Origin: a virus
Virus record (IMG/VR): IMGVR_UViG_3300046517_000763
Span: 1 to 52,816 of that record
Length of the DNA stretch: 52,816 bases
Reading direction: 5' to 3' (one strand)
Below are positions 13,477 through 20,990 of the stretch, piece by piece. The position numbers and the translations under genes are program-made. How positions within the stretch are numbered: the stretch's first letter is position 1; each line of letters starts with the position of its first letter. Under the pieces are notes generated by a model. It was not told where the DNA came from. It ran no database searches and saw only the letters and a program-made list of their open reading frames with translations.

Positions 13477-13703
13477 GATGCGTTCTCCTTCACGTGATTG
13501 GCGAGGCCGTCATAGCCCATGACGAGCGCGATTGACGACGCCGCGGCCAGATCGAGAATGGATTCATGATCCCCGGTGATGGCGCACGCTGTCATGCCGC
13601 CGCTAATGCGATTGGCGAGCGATAGCTTTTCTTGATCGGTGTTCGGAGCAGCAAACCGGGATTCAAGCATGTGCTGAAGGAATCTTTGCGCGAAGGGGGT
13701 CAT
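13473..13703 (-). CDS. Small early protein (76 aa)
   Basis: Helical, starting MTPFAQRFLQHMLESRFAAP, with a mildly hydrophobic middle (ILDLAAASSIALVMGYDGLA). No recognisable domain. 4-base overlaps on both sides. Confidence 0.6.
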   Translation of the reverse strand: MTPFAQRFLQHMLESRFAAPNTDQEKLSLANRISGGMTACAITGDHESILDLAAASSIALVMGYDGLANHVKENAS

Positions 13704-13975
13704 TTCTCATCCTCGGGCAGGAGGGAGCGAAGGAAGGCGAGTTCGCGCTCGTCTCTCTTTATATCTAAAGTGTCATAGTAGGGCGTTCCCAAACAATTGC
13801 CGTAACCCGTTTTAATTTTAACGGGGCATTGCTCGCTCCTCTTTGTGCACCCAAGGTCAGAGAACCTTTTGCACAATGGGCAGTTTCTTGATCCCTCATC
13901 TTTTCCCGTCCCAGCCACAATCGCTTCCCACTTCGCGATGGAGCCCTTGAGCGCTTTGAGAGTGAGTTTGTTCAT
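13700..13975 (-). CDS. Small early protein with cysteine cluster (91 aa)
   Basis: An N-terminal helix (LKALKGSIAKWEAIVAGTGK), then NCPLCKRFSDLGCTKRSEQC, a four-Cys cluster likely to bind zinc, with a later NCLGTPYYDT. The C-terminal helix is charged. Similar in type to the other Cys-rich genes of this chain but not a clear paralogue. Function unknown. Confidence 0.65.
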   Translation of the reverse strand: MNKLTLKALKGSIAKWEAIVAGTGKDEGSRNCPLCKRFSDLGCTKRSEQCPVKIKTGYGNCLGTPYYDTLDIKRDERELAFLRSLLPEDEK

Positions 13976-14346
13976 CTGCCACCTTCAAATTTTTGTTTCA
14001 GGCGGTTAAACTCGATGGCCTCTTCCGCTTCTTTCGCGGCCAAGGCTTCAGCGTAAAGAGTTTGTCGCGCCGCAAATTCTTCGTCTGTTTCGGAACGAAC
14101 GAAAGAGACTTCGACGCTCAATTCGCTTTCCCCTTCCCAGCCTGCATGCGCTTCAAAATTCACCTCTGCAATGTCGCGAAATTCTGGAGGTATCTCTAAA
14201 AGCCTGGCGTTGACCCATTGTATGAGCTTAAGCGCGTTCTCCGATGGCCAGCCCGCACTATACGCATCGGCGCGGAAAGAAACGATCCTCACGGTATTCC
14301 GCTCGGGCGGCCCCCAACGAAGGGCGTTTTCGTGCTGGAAGATCAT
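13972..14346 (-). CDS. Early protein of unknown function (124 aa)
   Basis: Begins MIFQHENALRWGPPERNTVR; the middle has beta-rich character (NFEAHAGWEGESELSVEVSF) and the C-terminus is a charged helix (EALAAKEAEEAIEFNRLKQK). ATG 14346 has GGAG 8 bases upstream and overlaps the upstream stop. Not recognised. Confidence 0.65.
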   Translation of the reverse strand: MIFQHENALRWGPPERNTVRIVSFRADAYSAGWPSENALKLIQWVNARLLEIPPEFRDIAEVNFEAHAGWEGESELSVEVSFVRSETDEEFAARQTLYAEALAAKEAEEAIEFNRLKQKFEGGR

Positions 14347-14468
14347 CGTCCGATCTCCTGGCATTGCGAGGGGTAGTGAAACACGTCGTCAAGTATGATC
14401 GCTGCGAGGCCCACGGCGCCGATCAGCAGCGCGGCGAAAAGGATGCAGGTGAGGGCGGTGCGGATCAT
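14343..14468 (-). CDS. Tiny membrane protein (41 aa)
   Basis: MIRTALTCILFAALLIGAVG then LAAIILDDVF and a short polar tail. Almost all of it is one membrane helix, so a small inner-membrane peptide. The ATG at 14468 and the TGA at 14343 each overlap neighbours by 4 bases, which is why I accept an ORF this small. Confidence 0.6.
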   Translation of the reverse strand: MIRTALTCILFAALLIGAVGLAAIILDDVFHYPSQCQEIGR

Positions 14469-14716
14469 GTTATGGGCCAATCAAGAAGCACGCAGCTTCC
14501 TTGCTTTTCGCCGCGTAAACCAAAGCTGTATTCCATGTGACCCGTGACGGTTTTCCCGCCATCAGGAAAATCATCCAGCGCCATAACAACGGAATCCGCG
14601 TCGTTATCGCGCGACATTTTTCTCGCGTGAATATGCGCGGCGCGAAAGTCATCGAATATCTCAATCCTTTCGCGCTCATTGAAGCGATCAAACCATTCCA
14701 CTTGCCATTGCCGCAT
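14465..14716 (-). CDS. Small early protein (83 aa)
   Basis: Begins MRQWQVEWFDRFNERERIEI; the pattern DDFRAAHIHARKMSRDNDAD then VVMALDDFPD suggests a small alpha/beta fold (YcfA-like size, but no match claimed). First gene of the fully overlapping chain that runs down to 7313. Confidence 0.6.
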   Translation of the reverse strand: MRQWQVEWFDRFNERERIEIFDDFRAAHIHARKMSRDNDADSVVMALDDFPDGGKTVTGHMEYSFGLRGEKQGSCVLLDWPIT

Positions 14717-14719
14717 AGT

Positions 14720-15025
14720 CTAATCTCCACTGTCAACTGAAGCGTCGAAGCCGCATTTGCGGCACACCGCGCGATGCCAGCCACGCGAGGGGTTGGAGCC
14801 GGAGGTGTCGAAGTCGTGAAGACATGCTCCCTCCAAAACGTATTTTTCTGCTTGTTCGACCGAAAAATAAGCCGACGCCCCCAACCAGTCAGTTCCGTCA
14901 TCGTGTTTGCTATAGAAAGGGCGATAATAAATCACGCCCTGTGCAATGCGGGTAACGACGCACTCAAGCGGCTTTCTGTCTGGCGTGATCCAGTATGTGT
15001 GGTTAAAGTGTTCGCCTCGTTTCAC
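14720..15025 (-). CDS. Early protein with C-terminal zinc site (101 aa)
   Basis: GTG start at 15025 with AAGGAG 8 bases upstream; first gene after the promoter at 15053-15080. N-terminal half beta-rich (PLECVVTRIAQGVIYYRPFY); C-terminus has CLHDFDTS, then AVCRKCGFDAS, a Cys-x-His plus CxxC arrangement that may bind zinc. Function unknown. Confidence 0.65.
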   Translation of the reverse strand: MKRGEHFNHTYWITPDRKPLECVVTRIAQGVIYYRPFYSKHDDGTDWLGASAYFSVEQAEKYVLEGACLHDFDTSGSNPSRGWHRAVCRKCGFDASVDSGD

Positions 15026-15052
15026 GGCGCTTCTCCTTGTTTCCAGATCCTT

Positions 15053-15080
15053 ATTTAATCCTTCTATAATCCGCTGTCAA
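15053..15080 (-). promoter_or_regulatory. Sigma-70-like early promoter
   Basis: On the minus strand a perfect TTGACA (15080-15075), a 16-base spacer and TTAAAT (15058-15053; 4/6). It lies immediately downstream of the terminator at 15085-15127 and upstream of the long early gene chain, so it is the best candidate to drive genes from 15025 leftward. The -10 region is inside the 16-base element repeated at 5351-5366. Confidence 0.6.
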
Positions 15081-15084
15081 GCCG

Positions 15085-15127
15085 AAAAGATCCCCCCGCC
15101 GAGCTTCGAGGGGCTCAAGGCGGGGGG
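15085..15127 (-). terminator. Intrinsic terminator after the primase operon
   Basis: CCCCCCGCC (15092-15100) pairs with GGCGGGGGG (15119-15127), with an inner GAG/CTC. On the minus strand the stem is followed by ATCTTTTCGG (15091-15082). It should end leftward transcripts of the primase and the 134-aa gene just before the new promoter starts. Confidence 0.65.
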
Positions 15128-15134
15128 CAAGTGG

Positions 15135-15164
15135 CAGAGCCGCGCCCATGGCGGCGCGGCTCTG
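15135..15164 (-). other. Perfect 12-base-pair GC-rich hairpin
   Basis: CAGAGCCGCGCC (15135-15146) and GGCGCGGCTCTG (15153-15164) form a perfect 12-bp stem with a 6-base loop, 7 bases upstream of the terminator hairpin. There is no U-tract on either strand, so it probably acts with the next hairpin as a tandem terminator, pause or RNA-protecting element. Confidence 0.6.
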
Positions 15165-15174
15165 GGGAACCTGC

Positions 15175-15579
15175 TCACGGATAAAATCCAGGATTTTTTA
15201 GTCGACCTCGATTGGAATCGTCTGGACGGCCAGATTTCTTGGGGGAGTTTAAAAATTCTTCTAGCTCTTCCAAACAGTTTCTTGCGGGGTGCATCGGGCT
15301 CGTTTCAAGGCACCGTCCGTCTTGATTGGACGCGAGCAAATAGAGGATGTCTCTTATCCTTCGCAGTTTCGTTAATCGTTTTGGGTAATTGGCCAAACTG
15401 TCATCGTAGTACCACGATTGCATGTCCCACGTTACCCAATGATGCCTACACGGCCTAAAAATTCCGTCTTCGCACTTTTCCAAGATAGGGGAATAGAATC
15501 TATTGAAAAGAAACCGCGTGCCTTCTTTAGTGGTCCATACCCCGTAAGGAAGAGTCAGACGATCAATGTTTTTTAGCAT
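15175..15579 (-). CDS. Protein of unknown function downstream of primase (134 aa)
   Basis: Begins MLKNIDRLTLPYGVWTTKEG and contains aromatic-rich FRPCRHHWVTWDMQSWYYDD, then basic helices (YPKRLTKLRRIRDILYLLAS). A phage-encoded accessory of the primase operon by position (3 bases after the primase stop, before the terminator). Lower G+C than its neighbours. No family recognised. Confidence 0.65.
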   Translation of the reverse strand: MLKNIDRLTLPYGVWTTKEGTRFLFNRFYSPILEKCEDGIFRPCRHHWVTWDMQSWYYDDSLANYPKRLTKLRRIRDILYLLASNQDGRCLETSPMHPARNCLEELEEFLNSPKKSGRPDDSNRGRLKNPGFYP

Positions 15580-15581
15580 GG

Positions 15582-17813
15582 TTACATATCCTGTGTGTCA
15601 TCGGGTTGCTTTTCTTCGAGCGGATTGGAATCCACGCCGCTCCACGTGATCTCGGTTTGCATATAGGCGTCGAAGGATTTGCGGCAAGCATCGAGGGGTG
15701 GAAGGCCAAAAAAGGAATCCTGGCGTTCGGGGATCGGCGTTCGCTCGCGGAAGTCAAGCGGAATTATGAACCGAACCTGTTTCGTCGGCACTGCGCCGCC
15801 AAGCATTTTCGCCAGCTCCGCGCCCCATGCGTTGCGGCTGACCCGCGAACGTGGATAATTGTCGCGGAAATTTGCCCATAACGCGGTCTTGCCGACCGTG
15901 AAAGGCCAATCGGCCTTGGCGTCGTCGGTCGCCCATTTCAAACTTTTGGGGAGAATGTCGCCGGCTTGCAAGATTTGGTGCCACCATTCCTGCGTCTCGT
16001 TGAAGTTCTGAATTTTCATTGCCTCATGTTCTTTGTCTTTTATGTTGGTACGGATCATGTCTTTCTCATAAGCGTAATTTTGCAGGAAGTGCAGCAACGC
16101 TTGCGGCCCCTGCGCTTTCATTTCCGCGAAGAACCTATCTTTCAAGGCTCCGTCCATTTTGCGGCCGCTCGCGTCGAATACGATGTAGCGTCGGTCAGTT
16201 CTGGCGATTGGCGCGGCTTGCGGGTCATTGGAAGTAAAGATGATTCTTGCGTAGCTGCGGGCTTGTTCGGGCATCCCGAATTTTTTCATCGCCATGAAAT
16301 AGCGATCTGTGATGAGCGAGCGCAAAACTGAGCGGTGTTTTTTCTCTGGCGCGTAAATCGCTTCTTCCGATTGGATCAGCAACATGTTTTTTAAATGGTC
16401 GTTGAATTTCCCCGTTATGTTTTCTTGGTCGGATATTGAGAGGAACGAGAAGCCTAGTATTTTCGCGAAATATTCCAGAAAGACCGATTTAACTGCGCCC
16501 TCGTCGGATACAAAGACGAGCGCTGTTCCCGGCTTATTCGAGGGGTCTTGTATGATGTCGGCGAACCACGCTAGCCCAAGTTTGTATTTCTCTTCGTTGC
16601 CGCCGCACAAAACAGTTTTGAAGACATCGCACCATGCGGAACAATCCCCCCCGATTGGCGCAACCGCCCATCCTTGCCATAGGTTTAATTCGGTGTCCGT
16701 CGATTCTTTGCCGGATGGGTCGAACGTCGTATTCTCAAACTCTTTTCGGTTTTGGCTTTTGAGCCATATCGAGGCTTTAGGTATTTCTTCATCGCCGATT
16801 GTCAGAAGATCGTTGCAGCGCCATTTCTTGAATTCGCCGACGGGCATGAATGTCAATTGGTTTTTGGTTTTCGCCGTGACGAAGACGCGGCCATCCATTC
16901 GGATGACGGAAAAGCTTTCGTTGTATGTTTCAACGATAGTATCGCCGAAGGCTCCGAACCATTCCAAGATTAAATCGATGATCTCTTTTTTGTCCCGCAG
17001 GTGCGCCTTGAGTTTTGTGGCGCCTGTGTTTTTCTTCCCGGCTTCTTTTCGTTTGTAAGTCGTGGCGACGGCTTTGCGCGTGCGCTCGGGGTCTTTGTCG
17101 CCGTGGAAGCTCATGACGGCTTCCATCATTTCGAGGGTTTCTTCTTCGCTCCAGCCGAGATTGCAGAACATGCCGGATATGTGCATGGCCGGCTGATCAC
17201 GGTCGCCTGGCTCCCAGGCGTAGCGCGCGAGCAGCGTGGCGGCGGCGATCTTCTTGACCGCGCGCAACAGGACGTCTTCGGTTGTTTCGGCGATGATGAG
17301 GGGGACGGCTGTCGTCTCCCATCGATAGGTCTCGCCGCTTGGGTGAATCGAGCCGGGCAGGATTGTGTGGTTTTCGGCACCGTCCCCGCGGAATTCCACG
17401 ATGGTTTTGCGTTCGGTCGCAATGAAGGGGTCTTTGAATTCCATGCGCTTCGCGGGGGACGAGGGGCAGATATAGAACCAATGGGAGCGCGGCGCCGATT
17501 TGCGGCCGAAAACGCAGTCGGTCTTCGGCAGGAAGATCTCGGCGAAGGGCAGGCCGTCGGGGTGGTCGATATCGACGTCGGTCGGGCCTTTGCGCGAGGG
17601 GCCGGTGAGCACGCCCGCGCCATAGTCGTTCTGCTCCCAGAAATCGGGGTTCGGCGAATTGTACTGTTTGTCTGTGTAATTAGCGTGCGTCGAGGCTACG
17701 GCCTTCGCGCGCACGATGACGGGCACGAGGGCGAATCCTTTGGCGCGCGCCCAGCGGACGCTTTCGAGAACGCCCGGGCTGGCCCCGTGAGGGGCTTGGG
17801 GGCTTCCGGCCAT
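15582..17813 (-). CDS. Primase-polymerase / SF3-type helicase fusion (replication initiator candidate)
   Basis: 743 residues. N-terminal archaeo-eukaryotic primase/PrimPol domain: DVDID at 79-83 (metal-binding acidic pair), RSHWFY at 109-114, and GSIHPSGETYRW near 155-165. C-terminal part matches the DUF5906/D5-like primase-helicase group: NMLLIQSEEAIYAPEKKHRS (Walker B region, about 476), LRSLITDRYFMAMKKFGMPE, and ARIIFTSND (sensor). The Walker A site reads VSDEGAVKS (about 436-443): Lys-Ser are kept but the glycine spacing is degenerate. It makes primers and opens the fork for the family A polymerase. First gene of the leftward block, next to the iteron array, as initiators often are. The ATG at 17813 lacks a clear ribosome site and itself overlaps a GGTAG copy. 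Confidence 0.88.
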   Translation of the reverse strand: MAGSPQAPHGASPGVLESVRWARAKGFALVPVIVRAKAVASTHANYTDKQYNSPNPDFWEQNDYGAGVLTGPSRKGPTDVDIDHPDGLPFAEIFLPKTDCVFGRKSAPRSHWFYICPSSPAKRMEFKDPFIATERKTIVEFRGDGAENHTILPGSIHPSGETYRWETTAVPLIIAETTEDVLLRAVKKIAAATLLARYAWEPGDRDQPAMHISGMFCNLGWSEEETLEMMEAVMSFHGDKDPERTRKAVATTYKRKEAGKKNTGATKLKAHLRDKKEIIDLILEWFGAFGDTIVETYNESFSVIRMDGRVFVTAKTKNQLTFMPVGEFKKWRCNDLLTIGDEEIPKASIWLKSQNRKEFENTTFDPSGKESTDTELNLWQGWAVAPIGGDCSAWCDVFKTVLCGGNEEKYKLGLAWFADIIQDPSNKPGTALVFVSDEGAVKSVFLEYFAKILGFSFLSISDQENITGKFNDHLKNMLLIQSEEAIYAPEKKHRSVLRSLITDRYFMAMKKFGMPEQARSYARIIFTSNDPQAAPIARTDRRYIVFDASGRKMDGALKDRFFAEMKAQGPQALLHFLQNYAYEKDMIRTNIKDKEHEAMKIQNFNETQEWWHQILQAGDILPKSLKWATDDAKADWPFTVGKTALWANFRDNYPRSRVSRNAWGAELAKMLGGAVPTKQVRFIIPLDFRERTPIPERQDSFFGLPPLDACRKSFDAYMQTEITWSGVDSNPLEEKQPDDTQDM

Positions 17814-18393
17814 GGTAGGCGGCCGGCGCTAGGCGCAGGGACGCCAGCGGGCTCGGTAGAGGCGGGAAGGTAGCGGAGCGGGGAGCTGTTCCATGGCGTC
17901 GGGGCCTTCATGTTTTTGAGGAACCTTGTGCGATGAGTAGAGCGCTTCGGACAGGTAGCCGCAAGAGAAAAACGGCGCTTGACAAGGGGATATGGTCGGG
18001 TGAAGGGTTGGGAACGGGGCCTAAGCCCTTGATATCTGGCTACCTTTCCATCGTAAGGTAGCCGCTAAGGTAGCCAGAAATTCTCTTGTAGAATCAAGAG
18101 GATGCTACCTTGTCTACCTTTTCTACCTTGAAAAAAAAATCGCTTAATACGCAAGCCCGTAAATACGTGCATTACGCGCAACAATGTTTCACGTACCAAT
18201 TACCCTCCATATAGCAAATTATATAAGGTAGATATGGTAGCCAAGGTAGTATCATATTGAATCTAAAAATGAATTTCTGGCTACCCTCGGAATACGGGGG
18301 TTGCCATAGGTAGCCACAACTTATGGGGGCAGAAATAATTCGCAAAAATCGTGTGGCTTGCCCCCGCCTCGAAGAACCTGTAAATTCGGTCGA
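17814..18393. other. Iteron-bearing intergenic region: candidate replication origin and divergent control region
   Basis: 580 bases without a gene. The motif (A)AGGTAGCC or its complement occurs at 17867-17874, 17953-17960, 18038-18046(-), 18055-18063, 18067-18075, 18104-18111(-), 18113-18120(-), 18122-18129(-), 18225-18232, 18234-18242, 18243-18250, 18279-18287(-) and 18308-18315; further GGTAG cores are at 17855 and 17814. The pair 18038/18055 is a perfect 9+9 inverted repeat, and 18036-18046 with 18067-18077 extends to 11 bases. AT-rich stretches lie among them (A9 at 18131-18139; 18205-18226). Iterons next to the initiator gene are the classic origin layout; an operator array controlling the two divergent blocks is the alternative or an additional role. 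Confidence 0.75.
18218..18244 (-). promoter_or_regulatory. Possible leftward promoter inside the iteron array
   Basis: On the minus strand TTGGCT (18244-18239), a 15-base spacer and a perfect TATAAT (18223-18218). The spacer and -35 box overlap three iterons (18225-18250), so an iteron-binding protein would block it. It points toward the primase gene. The spacing is short, so this is tentative. Confidence 0.35.
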
Positions 18394-18915
18394 ATGAGCG
18401 AACTTGCGCGCAAAGTGGGCAGGCCAACAATTTACGACCCGGAGTACCATCCGGCGCTTGTCCATGATTACGCGCTATTGGGTTACACTGAGGAGCGAAT
18501 TGCCGGTTGCCTCGACATTGCGTGGTCAACGCTTAAGGATTGGAAAGAAATCCACGAGGAATTTTCAGCTTCATTAAAAGCGGGCAAGGAGATTGCAAAT
18601 ACGAAAGTCGCGAAAAGTTTGTTCGCAAATGCTGTTGGTCAAACGGTGTTGTTGAATAAGACATCCGTCACGAAAGACGGCGATATTATTCATTACACCG
18701 AGGAGCTTTACATCCCGCCGCAAACGACGGCCCAGATCTTCTTTCTGAAGAATAAAGAAAAAGAACTTTGGAAAGATCGCCACGACATCACGACCCCGCC
18801 AAACGAACCATTCCAAACGCAAGCTCTCCCTGCATTCGACACGTCGAAACTCAATCCTGAGCAGCTCGCCCAATTGGCTGTGATCATGGAAGCGGCCGGG
18901 GTCAAGGATGAATGA
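18394..18915 (+). CDS. terS: Terminase small subunit
   Basis: 173 residues. The N-terminal HTH (RKVGRPTIYDPEYHP, then YTEERIAGCLDIAWSTLKDW) binds the packaging site in the phage DNA, and a central helical segment (LKAGKEIANTKVAKSLFANA) fits oligomerisation. The C-terminus (SKLNPEQLAQLAVIMEAAG) resembles the large-subunit contact region. The ATG at 18394 is chosen; a TTG 36 bases upstream is possible, but no good ribosome site is visible for either. It precedes the large subunit with an ATGA overlap. First gene of the rightward late block, so the late promoter must lie in the iteron region. Confidence 0.85.
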   Translation: MSELARKVGRPTIYDPEYHPALVHDYALLGYTEERIAGCLDIAWSTLKDWKEIHEEFSASLKAGKEIANTKVAKSLFANAVGQTVLLNKTSVTKDGDIIHYTEELYIPPQTTAQIFFLKNKEKELWKDRHDITTPPNEPFQTQALPAFDTSKLNPEQLAQLAVIMEAAGVKDE

Positions 18916-20357
18916 ACGCCTTCACGCAACTAGGGCCGCAGCATCTTCGCGCAGTCAGGAAGCGCCAGGCGGAGTTGTCGCTTTACGAGTTTGTGAAGCA
19001 GGCGTGGCCGATTGTCGAAGGCGATAACCCATTCGTCGATAGTTGGCACGTCAAAGCGATTTGTGATCATCTGCAATCGCTGGCCAAGTTTGAAATCCCG
19101 CATTTAGGAATCAATGTTCCGCCTCGCGCGCTGAAGTCTTTGCTTTGCGCCGTGATGTTCCCGGCATGGGTATGGACATTGTGGCCCGAAGCCAAGTTTA
19201 TTTTTGCTTCGTATGCGGACAATCTTGCCAAACGCGATCAGGAAAAGACGCGCAGGCTTTGGGAATCGCCGTGGTATCAAACTCGGTGGCCAACCAATCT
19301 TATAATTTCGCGCCAAGACAAAATAGAAAACGCGCGCGGTGGCTATCGCATCAAGACATCGGTCGGCGGGCAAGCGACAGGCGAAGGTGGGCATTTCGTC
19401 GTGTGCGACGATCCGCTTTCTGTAAGCGATGGCACGTTCTCCGAAGTGAAGCGCCTTGAAGCTATCGATTGGTGGAACGAGACGATGGCCAATCGCTACG
19501 TCGATCCCGATAAGTTCCGTAGGCTGATCATCATGCAGCGTATGCACGACAACGACCTTTCGGGATTTTTGCAGCGGGAGCGCAAGGACAAATATATTTG
19601 GCTGATCTTGCCAGCGGAGTTTGAGCCGGATAGGCGTTGCGTGACGCCTATTTTCACGGACCCGCGCGAGATTGAGGGCGAGCCCATATCCCCTCGTTAC
19701 TCCCCGGGCTTCTTGCGCGCGCAGAAGATTGATCTTGGCGAATACGCTTACGCCGGCCAAATGCAGCAATCTCCCGTGCCGCGCGGCAAGATGGTCTTTC
19801 AGGTCGATCTCATTCAGCGCATCGCGAGCATTCCGAATCGATTGATGCGCACCATTCGCTATTGGGACAAGGCCGGCACGGAAGGCGGCGGCGCATACAC
19901 CGCTGGTGTGAAGATGGGGCAGCTCCCCGATGGGCGCTTCATCATCCTCGACGTGAAGCGCGGGCAATGGAGCTGGGGCAATCGCGAAATGCACATAAAG
20001 GCCGCTGCGGTCAATGACGGCTACGGCGTCGAGATTTGGGTCGAGCAAGAGCCCGGCTCTGGCGGCAAGGAGTCGGCCGAATCCACGATCCGCAACCTCG
20101 CTGGCTTCATGGTGTACGCCGATCCGGTCGGTGCGTCAGACGGCAACAAAGAACGCCGCGCCGCGCCGCTTGGCGTGCAGGTCGAGAACGGCAACGTGTT
20201 GTTGCTCGACACGGGGCAGGATTGGGTGACACCGTTCCTTGACGAGTTGCGCATGTTCCCTGTTGGGCGCTACAAGGATCAGGTTGACGCCGCTGCGGGG
20301 GCGTTTAACAGGCTGACAGACAACACGCTCGACTGGAACAAACTTCTTACGATGTGA
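18912..20357 (+). CDS. terL: Terminase large subunit (packaging ATPase/nuclease)
   Basis: 481 residues. ATPase: Walker A-like NVPPRALKS (68-76), SYADNLAKRD (100-109), and Walker B HFVVCDDPLS (161-170). Nuclease: RYWDKAGTEGG (first catalytic Asp near 319), WVEQEPGSGGKES near 378, and a C-terminal FLDELRMFP..KDQVDAAAGAF with the last acidic residue. The order and spacing are those of headful or cos-type terminases of tailed phages; I cannot tell which packaging mode from this alone, but the circular assembly favours headful packaging. Confidence 0.95.
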   Translation: MNAFTQLGPQHLRAVRKRQAELSLYEFVKQAWPIVEGDNPFVDSWHVKAICDHLQSLAKFEIPHLGINVPPRALKSLLCAVMFPAWVWTLWPEAKFIFASYADNLAKRDQEKTRRLWESPWYQTRWPTNLIISRQDKIENARGGYRIKTSVGGQATGEGGHFVVCDDPLSVSDGTFSEVKRLEAIDWWNETMANRYVDPDKFRRLIIMQRMHDNDLSGFLQRERKDKYIWLILPAEFEPDRRCVTPIFTDPREIEGEPISPRYSPGFLRAQKIDLGEYAYAGQMQQSPVPRGKMVFQVDLIQRIASIPNRLMRTIRYWDKAGTEGGGAYTAGVKMGQLPDGRFIILDVKRGQWSWGNREMHIKAAAVNDGYGVEIWVEQEPGSGGKESAESTIRNLAGFMVYADPVGASDGNKERRAAPLGVQVENGNVLLLDTGQDWVTPFLDELRMFPVGRYKDQVDAAAGAFNRLTDNTLDWNKLLTM

Positions 20358-20363
20358 TCGGCG

Positions 20364-20801
20364 ATGGATATCTTAGAGACCCACGGGCATTTGATTTCGC
20401 CAGAACCTAATTCAGGCTGTTGGCTTTGGGAGGGCTCGTGCGTTGAGTTCGGTTACGGACAATTAACCCTACGCCAAAAACGCATGCTTTCGCACCGATT
20501 GTCTTGGGAATTGTCGCGCGGAAAAATACCGGATGAATTATTTGTTCTGCATAAGTGTGACGTTCCTGCTTGTGTAAATCCGGGGCATTTGTTTTTAGGC
20601 GATAACACCGACAACATGCGCGATGTTAGAGCCAAAGGAAGAGACCGTGGTTTGACAAAAAGAAAACTAACCATGGCGCAAGCCGCGTACATCCGCCTAT
20701 CGGAAAAAAGTGGCGCGGAACTGGCGTTGGAATTTGAGGTAAGCCGTAAGGCTATTTGGCATGTTCGTAAAAATATTTCGTACAAAGAAGAACGTTCTTG
20801 A
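20364..20801 (+). CDS. HNH endonuclease (homing type), copy 1
   Basis: 145 residues. N-terminal PNSGCWLWEGSCVEFGYGQL, then SHRLSWELSRGKIPDELFVL, HKCDVPACVNPGHLFLGDNT: the HNH_3-like core with His-Lys-Cys-Asp, Asn and the final His. The C-terminus KLTMAQAAYIRL then FEVSRKAIWHVRKN is a small HTH. Strikingly AT-rich compared with terL and portal, a sign of separate origin. It sits between terL and the head genes, where homing endonucleases are common. Two relatives occur in this genome (34335 and 46844). A role in packaging, as for HNH proteins of HK97-like phages, is possible but less likely for this type. Confidence 0.88.
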   Translation: MDILETHGHLISPEPNSGCWLWEGSCVEFGYGQLTLRQKRMLSHRLSWELSRGKIPDELFVLHKCDVPACVNPGHLFLGDNTDNMRDVRAKGRDRGLTKRKLTMAQAAYIRLSEKSGAELALEFEVSRKAIWHVRKNISYKEERS

Positions 20802-20990
20802 ATGCGCCAACAACTCAAAAAGTACCCCGGCGATACAGAAGATCACCGCATACGGCGCGGCAAGATGCGCGCGGAAATGTCGTCGGCGATGTACGACGCG
20901 GAGCGCGCTGCGGAGATTGAGCGCGCGGAGGGGATTTGGAAAATGCAATTGCGGCGTGAGCGGTTCGACGAGAAGGAACGTTCGCGATGA
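20802..20990 (+). CDS. Small basic protein upstream of portal (62 aa)
   Basis: MRQQLKKYPGDTEDHRIRRG and a charged helix (RAEMSSAMYDAERAAEIERA) to the end. The ATG directly follows the HNH stop, and the 3' end overlaps the portal start by 4 bases. Probably a head-assembly accessory by position; family not recognised. With the HNH gene removed it would lie directly behind terL. Confidence 0.65.
   Translation: MRQQLKKYPGDTEDHRIRRGKMRAEMSSAMYDAERAAEIERAEGIWKMQLRRERFDEKERSR

Noticed and set aside
17001-17873. Plus-strand 290-codon open frame antisense to the primase gene
   Set aside because: It mirrors the coding frame of the primase with clear motifs; the antisense product is low-complexity (Gly/Phe/Arg) with no ribosome site.
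19104-20048. Minus-strand 314-codon open frame opposite the large terminase
   Set aside because: Same kind of shadow; terL motifs are unmistakable on the plus strand.
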